From the NCBI RefSeq assembly GCF_002002925.1, contig NZ_CP019511.1, forward strand, positions 1,488,001 to 1,552,000: DNA of 64,000 bases. The letters run 5' to 3'. The notes below the pieces were generated by a model, which worked only from the letters and a program-made list of their open reading frames with translations, did not search any database and was not told the origin of the DNA. The translations under genes and the position numbers were made by a program. Shown one piece after another: positions 26,830 to 35,355 of the stretch. Within the stretch, counting starts at the first letter, position 1; each line of letters begins with the position of its first letter. The DNA is from Sphingomonas sp. LM7 (lineage in GTDB: Bacteria > Pseudomonadota > Alphaproteobacteria > Sphingomonadales > Sphingomonadaceae).

Positions 26830-27185
26830 GAACACCCGCTCCAGCTGACATCTCCTGACGCGCGTTCGGGCGTGCGCATCTCGATCGCGCCGGTCACGGC
26901 CCGAGGGTATCGGATAAGGCCAGCTGGGGCGGCCGATACGGTGTGCCGCGCCAGCACCCGATGCGCGGCGCCGACAGCGTCGCCGATGCCGCGATAGAAT
27001 ATGTTGCCCGAAGCTGCGATCACGACGTGATGGAAGGCCGTCGCCGCATCGCACCCGATCGACAGAGGCTGTCCGGAGCGCGAAAGGCCGTCACAGGCGG
27101 CAGCGGTTGCGGCATGGTCTTCCGTCGATCCGAACTGTGCAGCCAGGGCAGCGGCCATCGGTTCGATCGCGGAAATAGCCGTCAT
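26830..27185 (-). pseudogene. Remnant of a GntR/FCD regulator C-terminal domain
   Basis: The minus strand encodes an FCD-like fragment: DAATAFHHVVIAASGNIFYRGIGD matches the conserved D-x-x-FH-x-x-I-x-x-ASGN helix of the FCD domain, and a later piece (AVTGAIEMRTPERAS) resembles the closing helices. No helix-turn-helix precedes it and the C-terminal reading degenerates before the stop. Length and lack of a DNA-binding domain argue for a decayed gene. It lies between the intact GntR gene and a sulfatase, so it may be the relic of a second regulator of this locus. Boundaries are approximate. Confidence 0.55.
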
Positions 27186-27211
27186 GGGCTCGCATGGCCT
27201 AATCCGCATGC

Positions 27212-27268
27212 GGTTATTTAAAATGATTTATCTATCAAATGGATCGTGTATTTATATGCTAAATAACC
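27212..27268. repeat. 9-bp perfect inverted repeat in an AT-rich patch
   Basis: GGTTATTTA (27212-27220) and TAAATAACC (27260-27268) are exact complements around a 39-nt AT-rich core, unlike the surrounding GC-rich DNA. It lies about 100 nt before the lipoprotein sulfatase start and 27 nt before the start of the GntR remnant's open frame. It could be a spaced operator, a promoter region, or the footprint of a small lost element. Confidence 0.5.
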
Positions 27269-27369
27269 ATCGCTCGATGGCGCATATTCACGAGCCTGAG
27301 TGGTTCCAATTGTGGGAGGCGGCCGCGCAGGCAATGCACTGCCTTTTCGCACCGGGAAAGGGAGAGTCC

Positions 27370-29001
27370 ATGCGACTGCGCATTACCAAGGCTTCGCTTC
27401 ATGGCACCGCATGGGGGTTTTCCGGCGCCGCCCGCCGGCTCGGCGCGGCCTGCGCGGTTGCGTCGATGCTGCTGTCCGCGGGCTGCACGGTCGCGCGCGA
27501 TGCGGCGCCGCGGCCGGTGTCAGCCGCGCCCGTCGCCGCGGAACGCCCCAACGTCCTGCTGATCCTCGTGGACGATCTCAAGCCGGCGATCCATGCCTTT
27601 GGCGATCCGGTTGCGGTCACCCCCAATATCGATCGGCTTGCGGCACGCGGCACGCGGTTCCTGCTCGCTTATGCCAACCAGGCGGTGTGCGCGCCGAGCC
27701 GGATCAACCTGATGACCGGCGCGCGCTCGACCACCACCGGCATTTATGACTTCGGCCAGAATCTGCGCGATTACCTGCCCGACACGGTGACGCTGCCGCA
27801 ATATTTCATGGCCCATGGCTACCGCGCCGAGAGCATCGGCAAGACCTTCCATATCGGCCACAACACGATCGGCGATCCGCAGAGCTGGTCCGCCCCACCG
27901 TATAAGGACCATGTAATTGAATATGCCTCCCCCGAAGGCAAGGCCCTCGGCAGGACGCGCGAGGCTGCGCTGTTCAATGAGTTCGAAATCCCGAAGGGCG
28001 ACGTCTGGGAATATGCCCGCAGCCTCAAGCGCGGCATCGCCTGGGAATCTCCCGATGTGCCCGACGATGCCTATGGTGACGGCCGCGTCGCGTCGAAGAC
28101 GGTCGCGCGACTGGGCGAACTGCGCAACGCGGGCCAGCCCTTCTTCCTCGCGGTGGGGTTTGCCCGCCCGCATCTGCCCTTCTCGGTGCCCAAGCGCTAT
28201 TGGGACCTGTACGATCGCGCGAAGCTGCCGCTACCGGCATTCGAGCGCATGCCTGAGGGCGCGCCCGCCTTTGCCGGCAAGGTCGGCGGCGAGATCAACG
28301 CCTATGCCCCGATCGACGACCAGACCCGCGAGGCGCAGTATCCCGAAAGCCTCAAGCGCACGCTGATCCACGGCTATTATGCCGGTGTCAGCTATGTCGA
28401 TGCGCAGATCGGCAAGCTGATGGCCGAACTGGATCGCACCGGCCTGTCGAAGAACACCATCGTCGTGCTGTGGGGCGATCATGGCTATCATCTCGGCGAC
28501 CACGCGATCTGGACCAAGCACACCAATTACGAGCAGGCGACACACCTGCCGCTATTGTTCGCAGGCCCCGGCATCGGCGCAGGCAAAGCGACCACGCAGT
28601 TGGCCGAGACAGTGGACATCTATCCCACCCTAGCCGCACTTGCCGGACTGGCGCGTCCAACGGGGCCGCAGCCGATGGACGGGGCCGATCTGACGCCGGT
28701 GCTGCACGATCCCGCCGCCCGCGTGCGCAACTACGCCTATCACGCGTATAACCGCTCCAACCGGATCGGCCAGGCGATCCGCACCGAGCGCTATCGTCTC
28801 GTCCGCTGGACGCAGGAGCAGACCGGCGCGCGCGACTATGAACTGTACGATCTGCTCGCCGACCCGCTCGAGACGCACAACATCGTGGCGGAGCAACCCG
28901 CGGTGAAAGCGCAGCTCGATGCGATACTCGACGCCCAGCCCAGCCCGAAATCGGTCAACCTGCGCGAGATGCGGGCCCGCACCGCTCGCCCGGGCGGCTA
29001 G
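27370..29001 (+). CDS. Lipoprotein sulfatase, iduronate-2-sulfatase-like
   Basis: The 543-aa protein begins with a long basic region and a lipobox (LLSAGC, Cys39), so it is probably lipid-anchored. The sulfatase core has VDD (D68, D69), the formylglycine motif CAPSR (C107), GKTFHIGH and WGDHGYHLGDH; these resemble the iduronate-2-sulfatase branch. The ATG at 27370 has GGGAGAG upstream; an upstream in-frame extension lacks a signal and is not used. The gene follows the GntR remnant and shares the locus with another sulfatase. It probably removes sulfate from uronic acid or sugar residues of a glycan; the precise substrate is unknown. Confidence 0.92.
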   Translation: MRLRITKASLHGTAWGFSGAARRLGAACAVASMLLSAGCTVARDAAPRPVSAAPVAAERPNVLLILVDDLKPAIHAFGDPVAVTPNIDRLAARGTRFLLAYANQAVCAPSRINLMTGARSTTTGIYDFGQNLRDYLPDTVTLPQYFMAHGYRAESIGKTFHIGHNTIGDPQSWSAPPYKDHVIEYASPEGKALGRTREAALFNEFEIPKGDVWEYARSLKRGIAWESPDVPDDAYGDGRVASKTVARLGELRNAGQPFFLAVGFARPHLPFSVPKRYWDLYDRAKLPLPAFERMPEGAPAFAGKVGGEINAYAPIDDQTREAQYPESLKRTLIHGYYAGVSYVDAQIGKLMAELDRTGLSKNTIVVLWGDHGYHLGDHAIWTKHTNYEQATHLPLLFAGPGIGAGKATTQLAETVDIYPTLAALAGLARPTGPQPMDGADLTPVLHDPAARVRNYAYHAYNRSNRIGQAIRTERYRLVRWTQEQTGARDYELYDLLADPLETHNIVAEQPAVKAQLDAILDAQPSPKSVNLREMRARTARPGG

Positions 29002-29066
29002 CGCGGCACCTTCCCCCCGGGCGATAGGCCCAGCGGCAAATTGTCCGCGACCAACTCGCAGCGCCT

Positions 29067-29729
29067 CTAGGCGCCCGAATAGCGCTGCTCGGTCCAGGGA
29101 TCGCCGCGCATGTGGTAACCGTTGACCTCCCAGAAGCCGGGACGGTCGCGGCCAAGCAATTCAATCCGCGAAATCCACTTGGCACTTTTCCAGAAATAGA
29201 GATGCGGCACCACCAGTCGCACCGGCCCGCCATGCGCACGCGCCAGTGGCTGGCCCTCCCAGTGGTGCGCCAGCAGCGCGTCCTTCGCGGCGAAATCGGC
29301 GAGCGGCAGATTGGTGGTATAGCCGTCATAGGCGTGGAGCATCACCGCCGCCGCCTCGTCCTTGGGCTGGACCAGATCGAGCAGGTCGCGCGTCGAAACG
29401 CCCTGCCAGCGATTGTCGTAGCGCGACCAGGTCGTGACGCAGTGGATGTCGCTGATGCGCTCGCGCTGGGGGATGGCCTGAAACGCCGCCCAGTCGAGCG
29501 TCAGTGGGCGCTCGACCAGCCCGTCGATCTTCAGCTGCCAGCGCGCCGTCGCCACATCGGGCTGGCGGCCGAGATCGAGCACCGGCCAGTCGCCCACCAC
29601 ATGCTGGCCGGGCGGCAGCCGGTCGACCTGCGTCGAAACGGCATGGCCGGTGAGGAACTTGCCCTGTTCGGCCCAACCCCGCTTCGAACGGGTGAGCTTG
29701 CTATCGTCGGGCGGCTGATCCTCGGACAT
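29067..29729 (-). CDS. Sulfite oxidase-like molybdopterin oxidoreductase
   Basis: The 220-aa protein is an oxidoreductase molybdopterin-binding domain: RISDIHCVTTWSRYDNRWQGV carries the Cys that ligates molybdenum, and HGGPVRLVVPHLYFWKSAKWI is the conserved pterin-binding stretch. No signal peptide is seen, so it is probably cytoplasmic, like the short sulfite-oxidase-like proteins of proteobacteria. The ATG at 29729 has GGAGG 8 nt upstream. The gene is isolated between a sulfatase and a small membrane protein, both transcribed independently; its substrate is unknown. Confidence 0.88.
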   Translation of the reverse strand: MSEDQPPDDSKLTRSKRGWAEQGKFLTGHAVSTQVDRLPPGQHVVGDWPVLDLGRQPDVATARWQLKIDGLVERPLTLDWAAFQAIPQRERISDIHCVTTWSRYDNRWQGVSTRDLLDLVQPKDEAAAVMLHAYDGYTTNLPLADFAAKDALLAHHWEGQPLARAHGGPVRLVVPHLYFWKSAKWISRIELLGRDRPGFWEVNGYHMRGDPWTEQRYSGA

Positions 29730-29804
29730 TCGGCATGCCTCCATCGTGCAAGCGCGAGCCTAGGCGCCGCGCGCGCCGGCGTCACCTATGCCTTGGGATA
29801 CGCC

Positions 29805-30050
29805 TTATTTGCCGTCCTTGCGGTTCCCGCGCCAATACAGCAGGCCGGCGACGATCGCAGCCGATCCGATGCCGACGGCGGCACCGATTCCCAGCTGGCG
29901 CGCATTGGGTCCGGAAGCGCGGCGCTGCTTCGCCGCGGCCATTTCGCGCACGATGGCGACAGTCTCATTATCCTGTGCGTGATCGTGAGACGCTTCCTCG
30001 ATCGGATAGGGAGACTTGTTTTCGGCGGGTATCGGCGGGGTACTGGTCAT
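29805..30050 (-). CDS. Small single-pass membrane protein
   Basis: The 81-aa protein is unrecognised. It has a polar, Pro- and acid-rich N-terminal half and one membrane segment near the C-terminus (LGIGAAVGIGSAAIVAGLLYW) followed by a basic tail (RGNRKDGK), indicating an N-out or tail-anchored inner membrane protein. ATG with GAAGGAAG upstream supports expression. It diverges from the aminotransferase gene; no functional link is evident. Confidence 0.7.
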   Translation of the reverse strand: MTSTPPIPAENKSPYPIEEASHDHAQDNETVAIVREMAAAKQRRASGPNARQLGIGAAVGIGSAAIVAGLLYWRGNRKDGK

Positions 30051-30133
30051 GGTCTTCCTTCTGATTCACCATGCGTCAACGAGCCGCTAATGCGGCGGTT
30101 GCGTGGTTGGTTGCAAGCCGTCAGAAGCCCGAC

Positions 30134-31288
30134 ATGAACCCGCTCTATGCGCAGATGGGCACGACGATCTTCGAGGCGATGTCGGCGCGGGCGCGTGAGA
30201 CCGGCGCGATCAACCTCGGTCAAGGCTTCGCCGACGGCCGCGGCCCCGAAGCCGTGCTGCACGCTGCGGCGCGCGCCGTCCTAGAAAAGCCCAACCAATA
30301 TCCGCCGATGGCCGGGTTGCCCGAGCTGCGCAGCGCGGTCGCCGATCACTATGCCCGGCATCAGGGGCTGGACCTGACGCCGGAGGAAGTGATCGTCACC
30401 TCTGGGGCGACCGAGGCGCTGGCCGCAGCTTTGTTCGCGCTGATCCGGCCCGGCGACGAGGTCCTGCTCTTCCAGCCGCTGTACGATGCCTATGTGCCGC
30501 TGGTCCGTCAGGCCGGCGGCATCCCGCGTTTCGTCCGGCTCGAACCGCCGCACTGGCGCATCGATTTCGCCGCGCTCGAGGCCGCCGTCACGCCGTGCAC
30601 GCGACTGCTGCTGCTCAACAACCCGCTCAATCCCGCGGCGACGATGTCCAGCGCCGCCGATCTGGCGAAGCTCGCCGAGTTCTGCGTCGCGCACGATCTG
30701 GTAGCAGTGTGCGACGAAGTCTGGGAGCATGTTACCTTCGACGGCGCACGCCATCTGCCGCTGATCGATTTTCCGGGGATGCGCGAGCGCACGGTCAAGA
30801 TTGGCAGCGCCGGCAAGGTCTTCGCGCTGACCGGCTTCAAGGTCGGCTGGGTGTGTGCAGCGCCGCCGCTCGCCCGCGTAATCGCCCGGGCACATCAGTT
30901 CCTCACCTTCACCACCCCGCCCAATCTGCAATGGGCGGTGGCCGAGGGCCTCGCGACGCAGGATGCGTGGGTCGAGGCGGCGCGGCATCGGTTCCAGCGC
31001 AGTCGCGACCGGCTCGCTGCCGGGCTCGCCGAAGCGGGGCTGCACGTGCTGCCGAGCGCCGCGACCTATTTTCTGTCGGTGGATCTCGCAGCATCGGGAA
31101 TCGCCCTCGACGACAGCAGTTTTTGCGAGCGGCTAATCGACGCGGGCGTCGTCGCGATCCCGGTCTCGGCCTTCTACGCCGAAGCGCCGGTGACCAAGGT
31201 TGTCCGCTTCTGCTTCGTCAAGGAAGACACCACGCTCGACGCGGCAATCGCACGCATTATCGCAGCCCAAAGCACGCTTCGTCGGTAG
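30134..31288 (+). CDS. PLP-dependent class I/II aminotransferase
   Basis: The 384-aa fold-type I aminotransferase has GATEALAAAL, PLYDAYVPLVRQAGG, LLLNNPLNP, the CDEVWEHVTFDG segment and the Schiff-base Lys in GSAGKVFALTGFKVGW (K228). It resembles the methionine/kynurenine aminotransferase (YbdL-like) group. The ATG at 30134 places the family's MNPLYAQM start; upstream in-frame codons overlap the divergent promoter. The amino-donor preference cannot be told from sequence. Confidence 0.92.
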   Translation: MNPLYAQMGTTIFEAMSARARETGAINLGQGFADGRGPEAVLHAAARAVLEKPNQYPPMAGLPELRSAVADHYARHQGLDLTPEEVIVTSGATEALAAALFALIRPGDEVLLFQPLYDAYVPLVRQAGGIPRFVRLEPPHWRIDFAALEAAVTPCTRLLLLNNPLNPAATMSSAADLAKLAEFCVAHDLVAVCDEVWEHVTFDGARHLPLIDFPGMRERTVKIGSAGKVFALTGFKVGWVCAAPPLARVIARAHQFLTFTTPPNLQWAVAEGLATQDAWVEAARHRFQRSRDRLAAGLAEAGLHVLPSAATYFLSVDLAASGIALDDSSFCERLIDAGVVAIPVSAFYAEAPVTKVVRFCFVKEDTTLDAAIARIIAAQSTLRR

Positions 31289-31368
31289 CACGCCCCGGTT
31301 CGTCGTCGTGTGAGCAACCCTTGCCCGGCGGGTCCGTTCGCGGGCCGGGGCAACGAGGAGTTGCAAAA

Positions 31369-32046
31369 ATGCGAATGATGAAAATGATGATGCAGGGCGC
31401 CGGTATCGCCGCGCTGCTGACCGCCACCCCGTCGCTGGCACAGAGCCGGATCGACCGGGCCCGCACCGCCGTGGCCGAAGCCACCGCAAAGGTCGAGGCT
31501 GCCGAACGGGCCGGCGCGACCACCCACGCCTCCGATACGATGGCGCGCGCGCAGGAGTCGCTGCGCGTGGCGCGCGACCAGCTTGCGCGCGATCACCGCG
31601 ATTCGACGATCAACGAGGCACGCCGCGCGTCGGCGCTCGCCGATCAGGCGCTCGACCAGGCCGAAAGCAACAAGACCGCACAGGCGTCAAACGAGCGTGA
31701 ACAGCGCCTCGCCGCCGAAGCGGCAGCAAGCGCTGCGGCGCAGGATGCAGCAGCCGAGCGCGAGCAACGCGCCGCTGCCGAAAATGCAGCCGTGCAGGCC
31801 CAAAACCAGGCAGCTGCCGCGAGCCAGCAGGCCGCGACCGCGCAGCAGGCAGCCACGCTAGCTGCAGCCGAAGCCGCTGCAGCGCGCGAATCGAGCACGA
31901 CGATTACCACCACGACGAGTGCGCCGGCCGCGCGCTCCTATTCGAGCAAGAAGACCACGGTGAAGCGCACGACGCGCAAACCCGGCACCGCCGCCGCACC
32001 GCGCACTACGACGACGACCACCGTCGAGACCAAGGCGAACAACTAG
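31369..32046 (+). CDS. Exported alanine-rich coiled-coil protein (DUF4398-like)
   Basis: The 225-aa protein has a signal peptide (GAGIAALLTATPSLAQ) and then a long Ala/Gln/Glu-rich coiled coil (about residues 25-170), in which repeats like ARTAVAEATAKVEAAERAGA and ARAQESLRVARDQLA recall DUF4398 envelope proteins. The C-terminus is Thr/Lys/Arg-rich and low complexity. ATG with GAGGAG upstream. It ends just before a strong hairpin terminator. Likely a periplasmic or outer-membrane-associated structural protein; the role is unknown. Confidence 0.75.
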   Translation: MRMMKMMMQGAGIAALLTATPSLAQSRIDRARTAVAEATAKVEAAERAGATTHASDTMARAQESLRVARDQLARDHRDSTINEARRASALADQALDQAESNKTAQASNEREQRLAAEAAASAAAQDAAAEREQRAAAENAAVQAQNQAAAASQQAATAQQAATLAAAEAAAARESSTTITTTTSAPAARSYSSKKTTVKRTTRKPGTAAAPRTTTTTTVETKANN

Positions 32047-32110
32047 GCTTTGTCGAGGTCGGATCGCGCGATCGCCAGTCCGGCGGTACGGGTCCGACCT
32101 CGCGCCGGTC

Positions 32111-32149
32111 GAGCAAAAGGGCCCACTTCTTTAGCGGGCCCTTTTGCTC
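32111..32149. terminator. Strong bidirectional hairpin terminator
   Basis: GAGCAAAAGGGCCC (32111-32124) and GGGCCCTTTTGCTC (32136-32149) are perfect 14-bp complementary arms around an 11-nt loop, with a T-run in the descending arm. It sits about 65 nt after the coiled-coil gene stop and would stop transcription in either direction. Confidence 0.85.
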
Positions 32150-32194
32150 GCGTTATGCGCAACCGCTGACCGCGCTCGCCCAAATTGCGCCATT

Positions 32195-32260
32195 GCAATG
32201 CAGGATTCGTCTGTTTGCTTCGGGCGGCCGGCCTTGCCGTCCGCTCTTTGACAATGTCGG
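32195..32260 (+). repeat. Repeat A: GGATTCG-TCTGTTTGC with stem and TCTTTGACA box
   Basis: This intergenic block has GCAATGCAGGATTCGTC, TGTTTGC, a GC-rich stem-loop (32221-32243) and then CTCTTTGACA, a boxA-like antitermination motif. A diverged copy in the same orientation lies beyond the transposon at 36041-36105. The rest of the 32150-32432 interval holds no convincing gene. The function is unknown; a structured leader or promoter is possible. Confidence 0.45.
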
Positions 32261-32432
32261 ATCGATCTAGGCGCACTTTCAGTAAACGCCTTCGACGGCT
32301 CCATGTGGCTCGCGCCGCGTCGGCGTTGCGTATCCGTCGGCTGCATCAATTGCCTGGAAAACGAGACGCTCAGCACATACGGATGGTCGCGAGATCCTCA
32401 GCATATTAGGCAGTCAAGCGCAATGGATGACG

Positions 32433-32458
32433 GGTAGTGTCGCAGTTTGAATTTAGCG
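32433..32458 (+). repeat. Left terminal inverted repeat of transposon
   Basis: Begins GGTAGTGTCGCAGTTTGAA directly after the target duplication. It matches the right end at 35908-35933 at 25 of 26 positions (T versus A at position 20). Confidence 0.9.
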
Positions 32459-32495
32459 GGAAATAGCGAACCCAATTCCCCGGTGGTTTCCCCGG

Positions 32496-32535
32496 CTTGC
32501 TCCCTGTATGCTTAGCGGAAAGCATGGAGGCAAGC
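32496..32535. promoter_or_regulatory. Nested GCTTGC/GCAAGC and ATGCTT/AAGCAT inverted repeats
   Basis: GCTTGC (32496-32501) pairs with GCAAGC (32530-32535), and ATGCTT (32509-32514) pairs with AAGCAT (32520-32525), immediately before the first passenger start. The same hexamers build the perfect palindrome at 34051-34068 in the same transposon, suggesting one regulator acts on both promoters. The right arm overlaps the ribosome site GGAGG. Inferred. Confidence 0.4.
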
Positions 32536-32784
32536 GTGGCATTTTTCGTCAAGATCATACCGCCCGGCAAGCGCGCTCGTGTTCATTCTGGTGAGTGCGA
32601 CCATTGCCGGTTTGGGCAAGGGCAAGAGAACCAAGACAAGGGCAGCGGCCCAACGCGCTGGTATCCAGCGCATCCAAGCCCCGGCATCACCCTAGCTGAG
32701 GCTGAGGCGCACATGAGCGACCTTCAGGGCTACGATACTGGTCGCTGCCACTACTGCAATCAGCGGGGTGCATTCGATGCCTAA
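32536..32784 (+). CDS. Small two-CxxC (zinc-ribbon-like) passenger protein
   Basis: The 82-aa protein contains two CxxC pairs, CDHC near the N-terminus and CHYC near the C-terminus, about 45 residues apart, a spacing compatible with a zinc ribbon. GTG start with GGAGG 5 nt upstream; two upstream in-frame starts are weaker. Its 3' end overlaps the next gene by 8 nt, suggesting translational coupling. No family is recognised. It lies inside the transposon and may be a nucleic-acid-binding accessory factor, which is only a guess. Confidence 0.6.
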   Translation: MAFFVKIIPPGKRARVHSGECDHCRFGQGQENQDKGSGPTRWYPAHPSPGITLAEAEAHMSDLQGYDTGRCHYCNQRGAFDA

Positions 32785-33016
32785 AGGCCCTCGGGGAGAG
32801 AAGCGCCCAGCCGACGCCATCGGCCTCGCTGTGATGATCGGTAAGATCGCCACTGGCGAGATCGAGGACGAGCGGGAAGAGCTATCCAGCGCCGCCGCAC
32901 AGCTTGGCAGCTTGGGCGGGAAGAAGCGGGCGGAAAATATGGCGCCGGAGCGCCGCCGCGAGATTGCTCAAGCGGCGGCGGCTAAGCGGTGGTCTAAGAA
33001 GCCGGAAGGCTCTTAA
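32777..33016 (+). CDS. Small basic passenger protein with GGKKR-AAKRW motif
   Basis: The 79-aa protein is charged and helical, with a C-terminal motif LGSLGGKKRAENMAPERRRE followed by IAQAAAAKRW. The motif is common in small uncharacterised bacterial proteins, and a version of it ([19 protein letters not shown]) occurs at the N-terminus of the adjacent P63C protein. The start overlaps the previous gene's stop (ATGCCTAA). Its end overlaps the convergent P63C gene by 23 nt. Function unknown; nucleic-acid or partner binding is plausible. Confidence 0.65.
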   Translation: MPKGPRGEKRPADAIGLAVMIGKIATGEIEDEREELSSAAAQLGSLGGKKRAENMAPERRREIAQAAAAKRWSKKPEGS

Positions 33017-34022
33017 TCGGATCGTACGGCAACTGGAGCGTGGTTCCGAACTTTGGATAAAGCATGTCGAGCTTGAGCTTGAAATCGTCCCAGTCGGACG
33101 AAAGCTTCATCGCGACAATCACGCCCTCCAGAAGCCGTTTCATCTCAGGCTTGCCGTCCTCGTCGGTCAGATATTGGGTTAGCTTCTGTGTGGGCTTGCC
33201 CTTGGCATTCCGCCGCACCCGCCGTTGAAGCTCCGGGCGTACGCCGGGGGCTAGCCGATCGTAGATATCGTTTGTCCATGTACCGATCACTCCGGGCCGG
33301 GCGGTCTTGGCCGGGTCAAAGACCCAGTTATTCAACCTGTAGATCTGCCGGTAAAACTCGATGTCGAACATCAGCGCCCACCGCTGCGCGTCCTGACGGA
33401 CGTATTTTTCGATGATCTTGTCGAGGGCTCGCCTCTTCTTTTGGTCCGCGAAGCCGGTGGCCTCGTCCACCAAGTCCTCGATCGCATAGTTAGTCAGCGC
33501 CTTCAGGAATTTCCGCGCCGCCTCCCCAATGTGAACCTGGCTCTTGAGCAATTTACCAGCCGTAAGGGCGTCCTGATAAACCCAACACACTTCAGGAAGG
33601 AGGGTGGCGGAGTAACCGTAGCCAATGCCTCCGGCACCAGAAGTGGGGTTGCGAGGCAGATAAAGCATCGGAGTTGTCGATCGCTCTAACTCTTCGGAAA
33701 TAAAGGGTTTTAGGTTGTTTGCTCTCAGAAATGGGGCTGTTTCGTCGATCGCTGATCCAGTCCCGCCCGATGCGAAGGGGTGGCGTCCGATCGCCTTGAG
33801 AAAGGCGTTTTGTGTCAGCACGCGAGTGTTGTGTTCGTCGTCAAGGACCGCGCACGAGAGAACCACGCCCCCAATAACCAACTCGCCTTCCGCGATCGCC
33901 TTCGGCAGGCCGTGGTTATGACGCGACAGCGCCGCGCGCCGCGCGATGGCGCTGCGCTCCGCCGGGGTGAGACTGTTCTTTCTCGCGATGCCACCTGCGG
34001 ATTGAGGCGTTTTGCTAGCCAT
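32994..34022 (-). CDS. P63C domain-containing protein
   Basis: The 342-aa protein resembles P63C-domain proteins, a family common in phages and mobile elements whose biochemical role is not established. Visible features are an N-terminal basic motif (about residues 8-30) shared with the 79-aa neighbour, an aromatic/Gly-rich central part, and the C-terminal P63C region including [11 protein letters not shown] and [20 protein letters not shown]. The ATG at 34022 has AGGAAA upstream. It diverges from the transposase gene across a 64-bp region with a perfect palindrome. It is probably an accessory or regulatory factor of the transposon. Confidence 0.75.
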   Translation of the reverse strand: MASKTPQSAGGIARKNSLTPAERSAIARRAALSRHNHGLPKAIAEGELVIGGVVLSCAVLDDEHNTRVLTQNAFLKAIGRHPFASGGTGSAIDETAPFLRANNLKPFISEELERSTTPMLYLPRNPTSGAGGIGYGYSATLLPEVCWVYQDALTAGKLLKSQVHIGEAARKFLKALTNYAIEDLVDEATGFADQKKRRALDKIIEKYVRQDAQRWALMFDIEFYRQIYRLNNWVFDPAKTARPGVIGTWTNDIYDRLAPGVRPELQRRVRRNAKGKPTQKLTQYLTDEDGKPEMKRLLEGVIVAMKLSSDWDDFKLKLDMLYPKFGTTLQLPYDPIKSLPAS

Positions 34023-34050
34023 GGTGTTTCCTGCTTGCTGCCATTCTGTC

Positions 34051-34068
34051 GCAAGCATATATGCTTGC
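34051..34068. promoter_or_regulatory. Perfect 18-bp palindrome in P63C/transposase promoter
   Basis: GCAAGCATATATGCTTGC is a perfect palindrome between the divergent P63C and transposase genes. Extra half-sites flank it (TGCTTGC at 34032-34038 and GCAAGC at 34081-34086). The cluster is a strong operator candidate and could keep transposase expression low. Related hexamers recur at 32496-32535. Confidence 0.6.
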
Positions 34069-34086
34069 TGCATTGGAGATGCAAGC

Positions 34087-35022
34087 ATGACGATTGCGCT
34101 TGACCCTAAGCATAAAAGTTCATATCAAATGCGTGTGAACAAGCTCCCTCTCGCCAAGCGCACTCAAATCCTCGCGATGCTCTGCGAAGGCTCGTCCATG
34201 CGCTCAATCAGCCGCGTGGCCGACGTGTCGATCAACACGGTGTCGAAGCTGCTCGTTGAGGCCGGGGAAGCTTGCTTGGCGATCCACGATGAGACGGTTC
34301 GCAACGTGAAGGCGAGCCGCGTCCAGTGCGATGAGATTTGGTCGTTCTGCTACGCCAAAGAGAAGACTGCCAAGCTGTTCAAGGACAAGCCGGAAGGCGC
34401 TGGCGACGTATGGACGTGGACAGCGCTGGACGCTGACACAAAGCTGATTGTCTCCTACTATGTGGGCGATCGTTCGGGCGGCGCTGCGATCGAGCTGATG
34501 GACGATCTTCGCGCCCGCCTCGCCAACCGCGTCCAGCTGACCACCGATGGCCACCGCGCATATCTGGAAGCCGTTGAAGGCGCATTCGGCGGCGACGTGG
34601 ACTACGCGCAGCTTGTGAAGCTCTACGGCCCGACAATCAGCGCACCGGGCCGTTACAGCCCGGCTGAGTGCATTGGAGCGAAGAAGGTTCGCCGCGAGGG
34701 AAATCCGGACGAAAAGCACATCTCGACCAGCTACGTTGAGCGCCAGAACCTCAATATGCGGATGGGCATGCGCCGGTTTACGCGCCTGACCAACGCCTTC
34801 TCGAAGAAGCTGGAGAACCACATTCACGCGCTGGCGCTCTACTTCGCCTTCTACAACTTCTGCCGCATCCATAAAACGCTACGCATGTCGCCCGCGATGG
34901 CGGCGGGGATCACCGATCGACTTTGGTCGATCGAGGATATTGTGGAAAAGATTGACGCGCTCGCACCCGCAATTAAACCGCGCGGGCCGTATAAAAAACG
35001 CGGGGGAGTGATGGGCCATTAA
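34087..35022 (+). CDS. IS1-family-like DDE transposase
   Basis: The 311-aa protein has an N-terminal helix-turn-helix ([34 protein letters not shown]) and a DDE core: D82 in [14 protein letters not shown]154 in TTDGHRAY and E218 in [19 protein letters not shown]. The last motif is IS1 InsB-like (ERHNLNLR in IS1). Unlike classical IS1, the transposase is one uninterrupted frame with no programmed frameshift. The 8-bp target duplication and GGT-ended inverted repeats agree with IS1-type transposition. The ATG at 34087 is chosen because upstream in-frame codons run through the palindrome. Confidence 0.88.
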   Translation: MTIALDPKHKSSYQMRVNKLPLAKRTQILAMLCEGSSMRSISRVADVSINTVSKLLVEAGEACLAIHDETVRNVKASRVQCDEIWSFCYAKEKTAKLFKDKPEGAGDVWTWTALDADTKLIVSYYVGDRSGGAAIELMDDLRARLANRVQLTTDGHRAYLEAVEGAFGGDVDYAQLVKLYGPTISAPGRYSPAECIGAKKVRREGNPDEKHISTSYVERQNLNMRMGMRRFTRLTNAFSKKLENHIHALALYFAFYNFCRIHKTLRMSPAMAAGITDRLWSIEDIVEKIDALAPAIKPRGPYKKRGGVMGH

Positions 35023-35105
35023 CCTCCGCTTCACCGTCGCGTCCTAAAGGGGGAACCGAAAGGTGTTGACAGATGTTCACAGTGCACTACTTTTAGGAGG
35101 CGACG

Positions 35106-35355
35106 CTGGCTAGGCCGAAGCATCCCGACAAAGAGGTCGAGGGCGCGGTCCAGTACGCGGAAGGCTTAGGTTGGACGATACGCATGCAAGGCCACTGGGG
35201 CCGCATGTTGCGCTCAGGCCGATCGTGACGGGTGTCAATTCGGAATAAACGGTTCGCCGCGAAACGGCGGGACCCATGCGAAACAAATTTCGCGGGCCGT
35301 AGATCGATGCCCGCACCAGAACGCGAACGAGGAGGCAGATGATGGAAACATATGA
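35106..35355 (+). pseudogene. Frameshifted small gene, toxin-antitoxin-like partner
   Basis: After AGGAGG at 35095-35100 an open frame starts at CTG (35106), giving ARPKHPDKEVEGAVQYAEG, then GWTIRMQGHWGRM and a stop at 35227. Shifting frame at 35208-35209 restores a sensible C-terminus (CAQADRDGCQFGINGSPRN, then GGTHAKQISRAVDRC) ending at 35355. The two halves together match my recollection of a small conserved family (KHPDKEIE near the start, GHAWGRM-C-x-P in the middle, GNHARQLRR near the end). A 2-bp deletion in an ATGTTGTGCGCT-like stretch would explain the break. The start is CTG rather than ATG. The restored frame overlaps the next gene by 14 nt. Confidence 0.6.

Noticed and set aside
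30595..31368. N-terminal extension of the coiled-coil protein frame
   Set aside because: Runs through the aminotransferase gene out of frame; a signal peptide and ribosome site mark the ATG at 31369.
32131..32376. Short minus-strand ORFs between the terminator and the transposon
   Set aside because: No ribosome site or family resemblance; they cross the terminator hairpin and the structured repeat.
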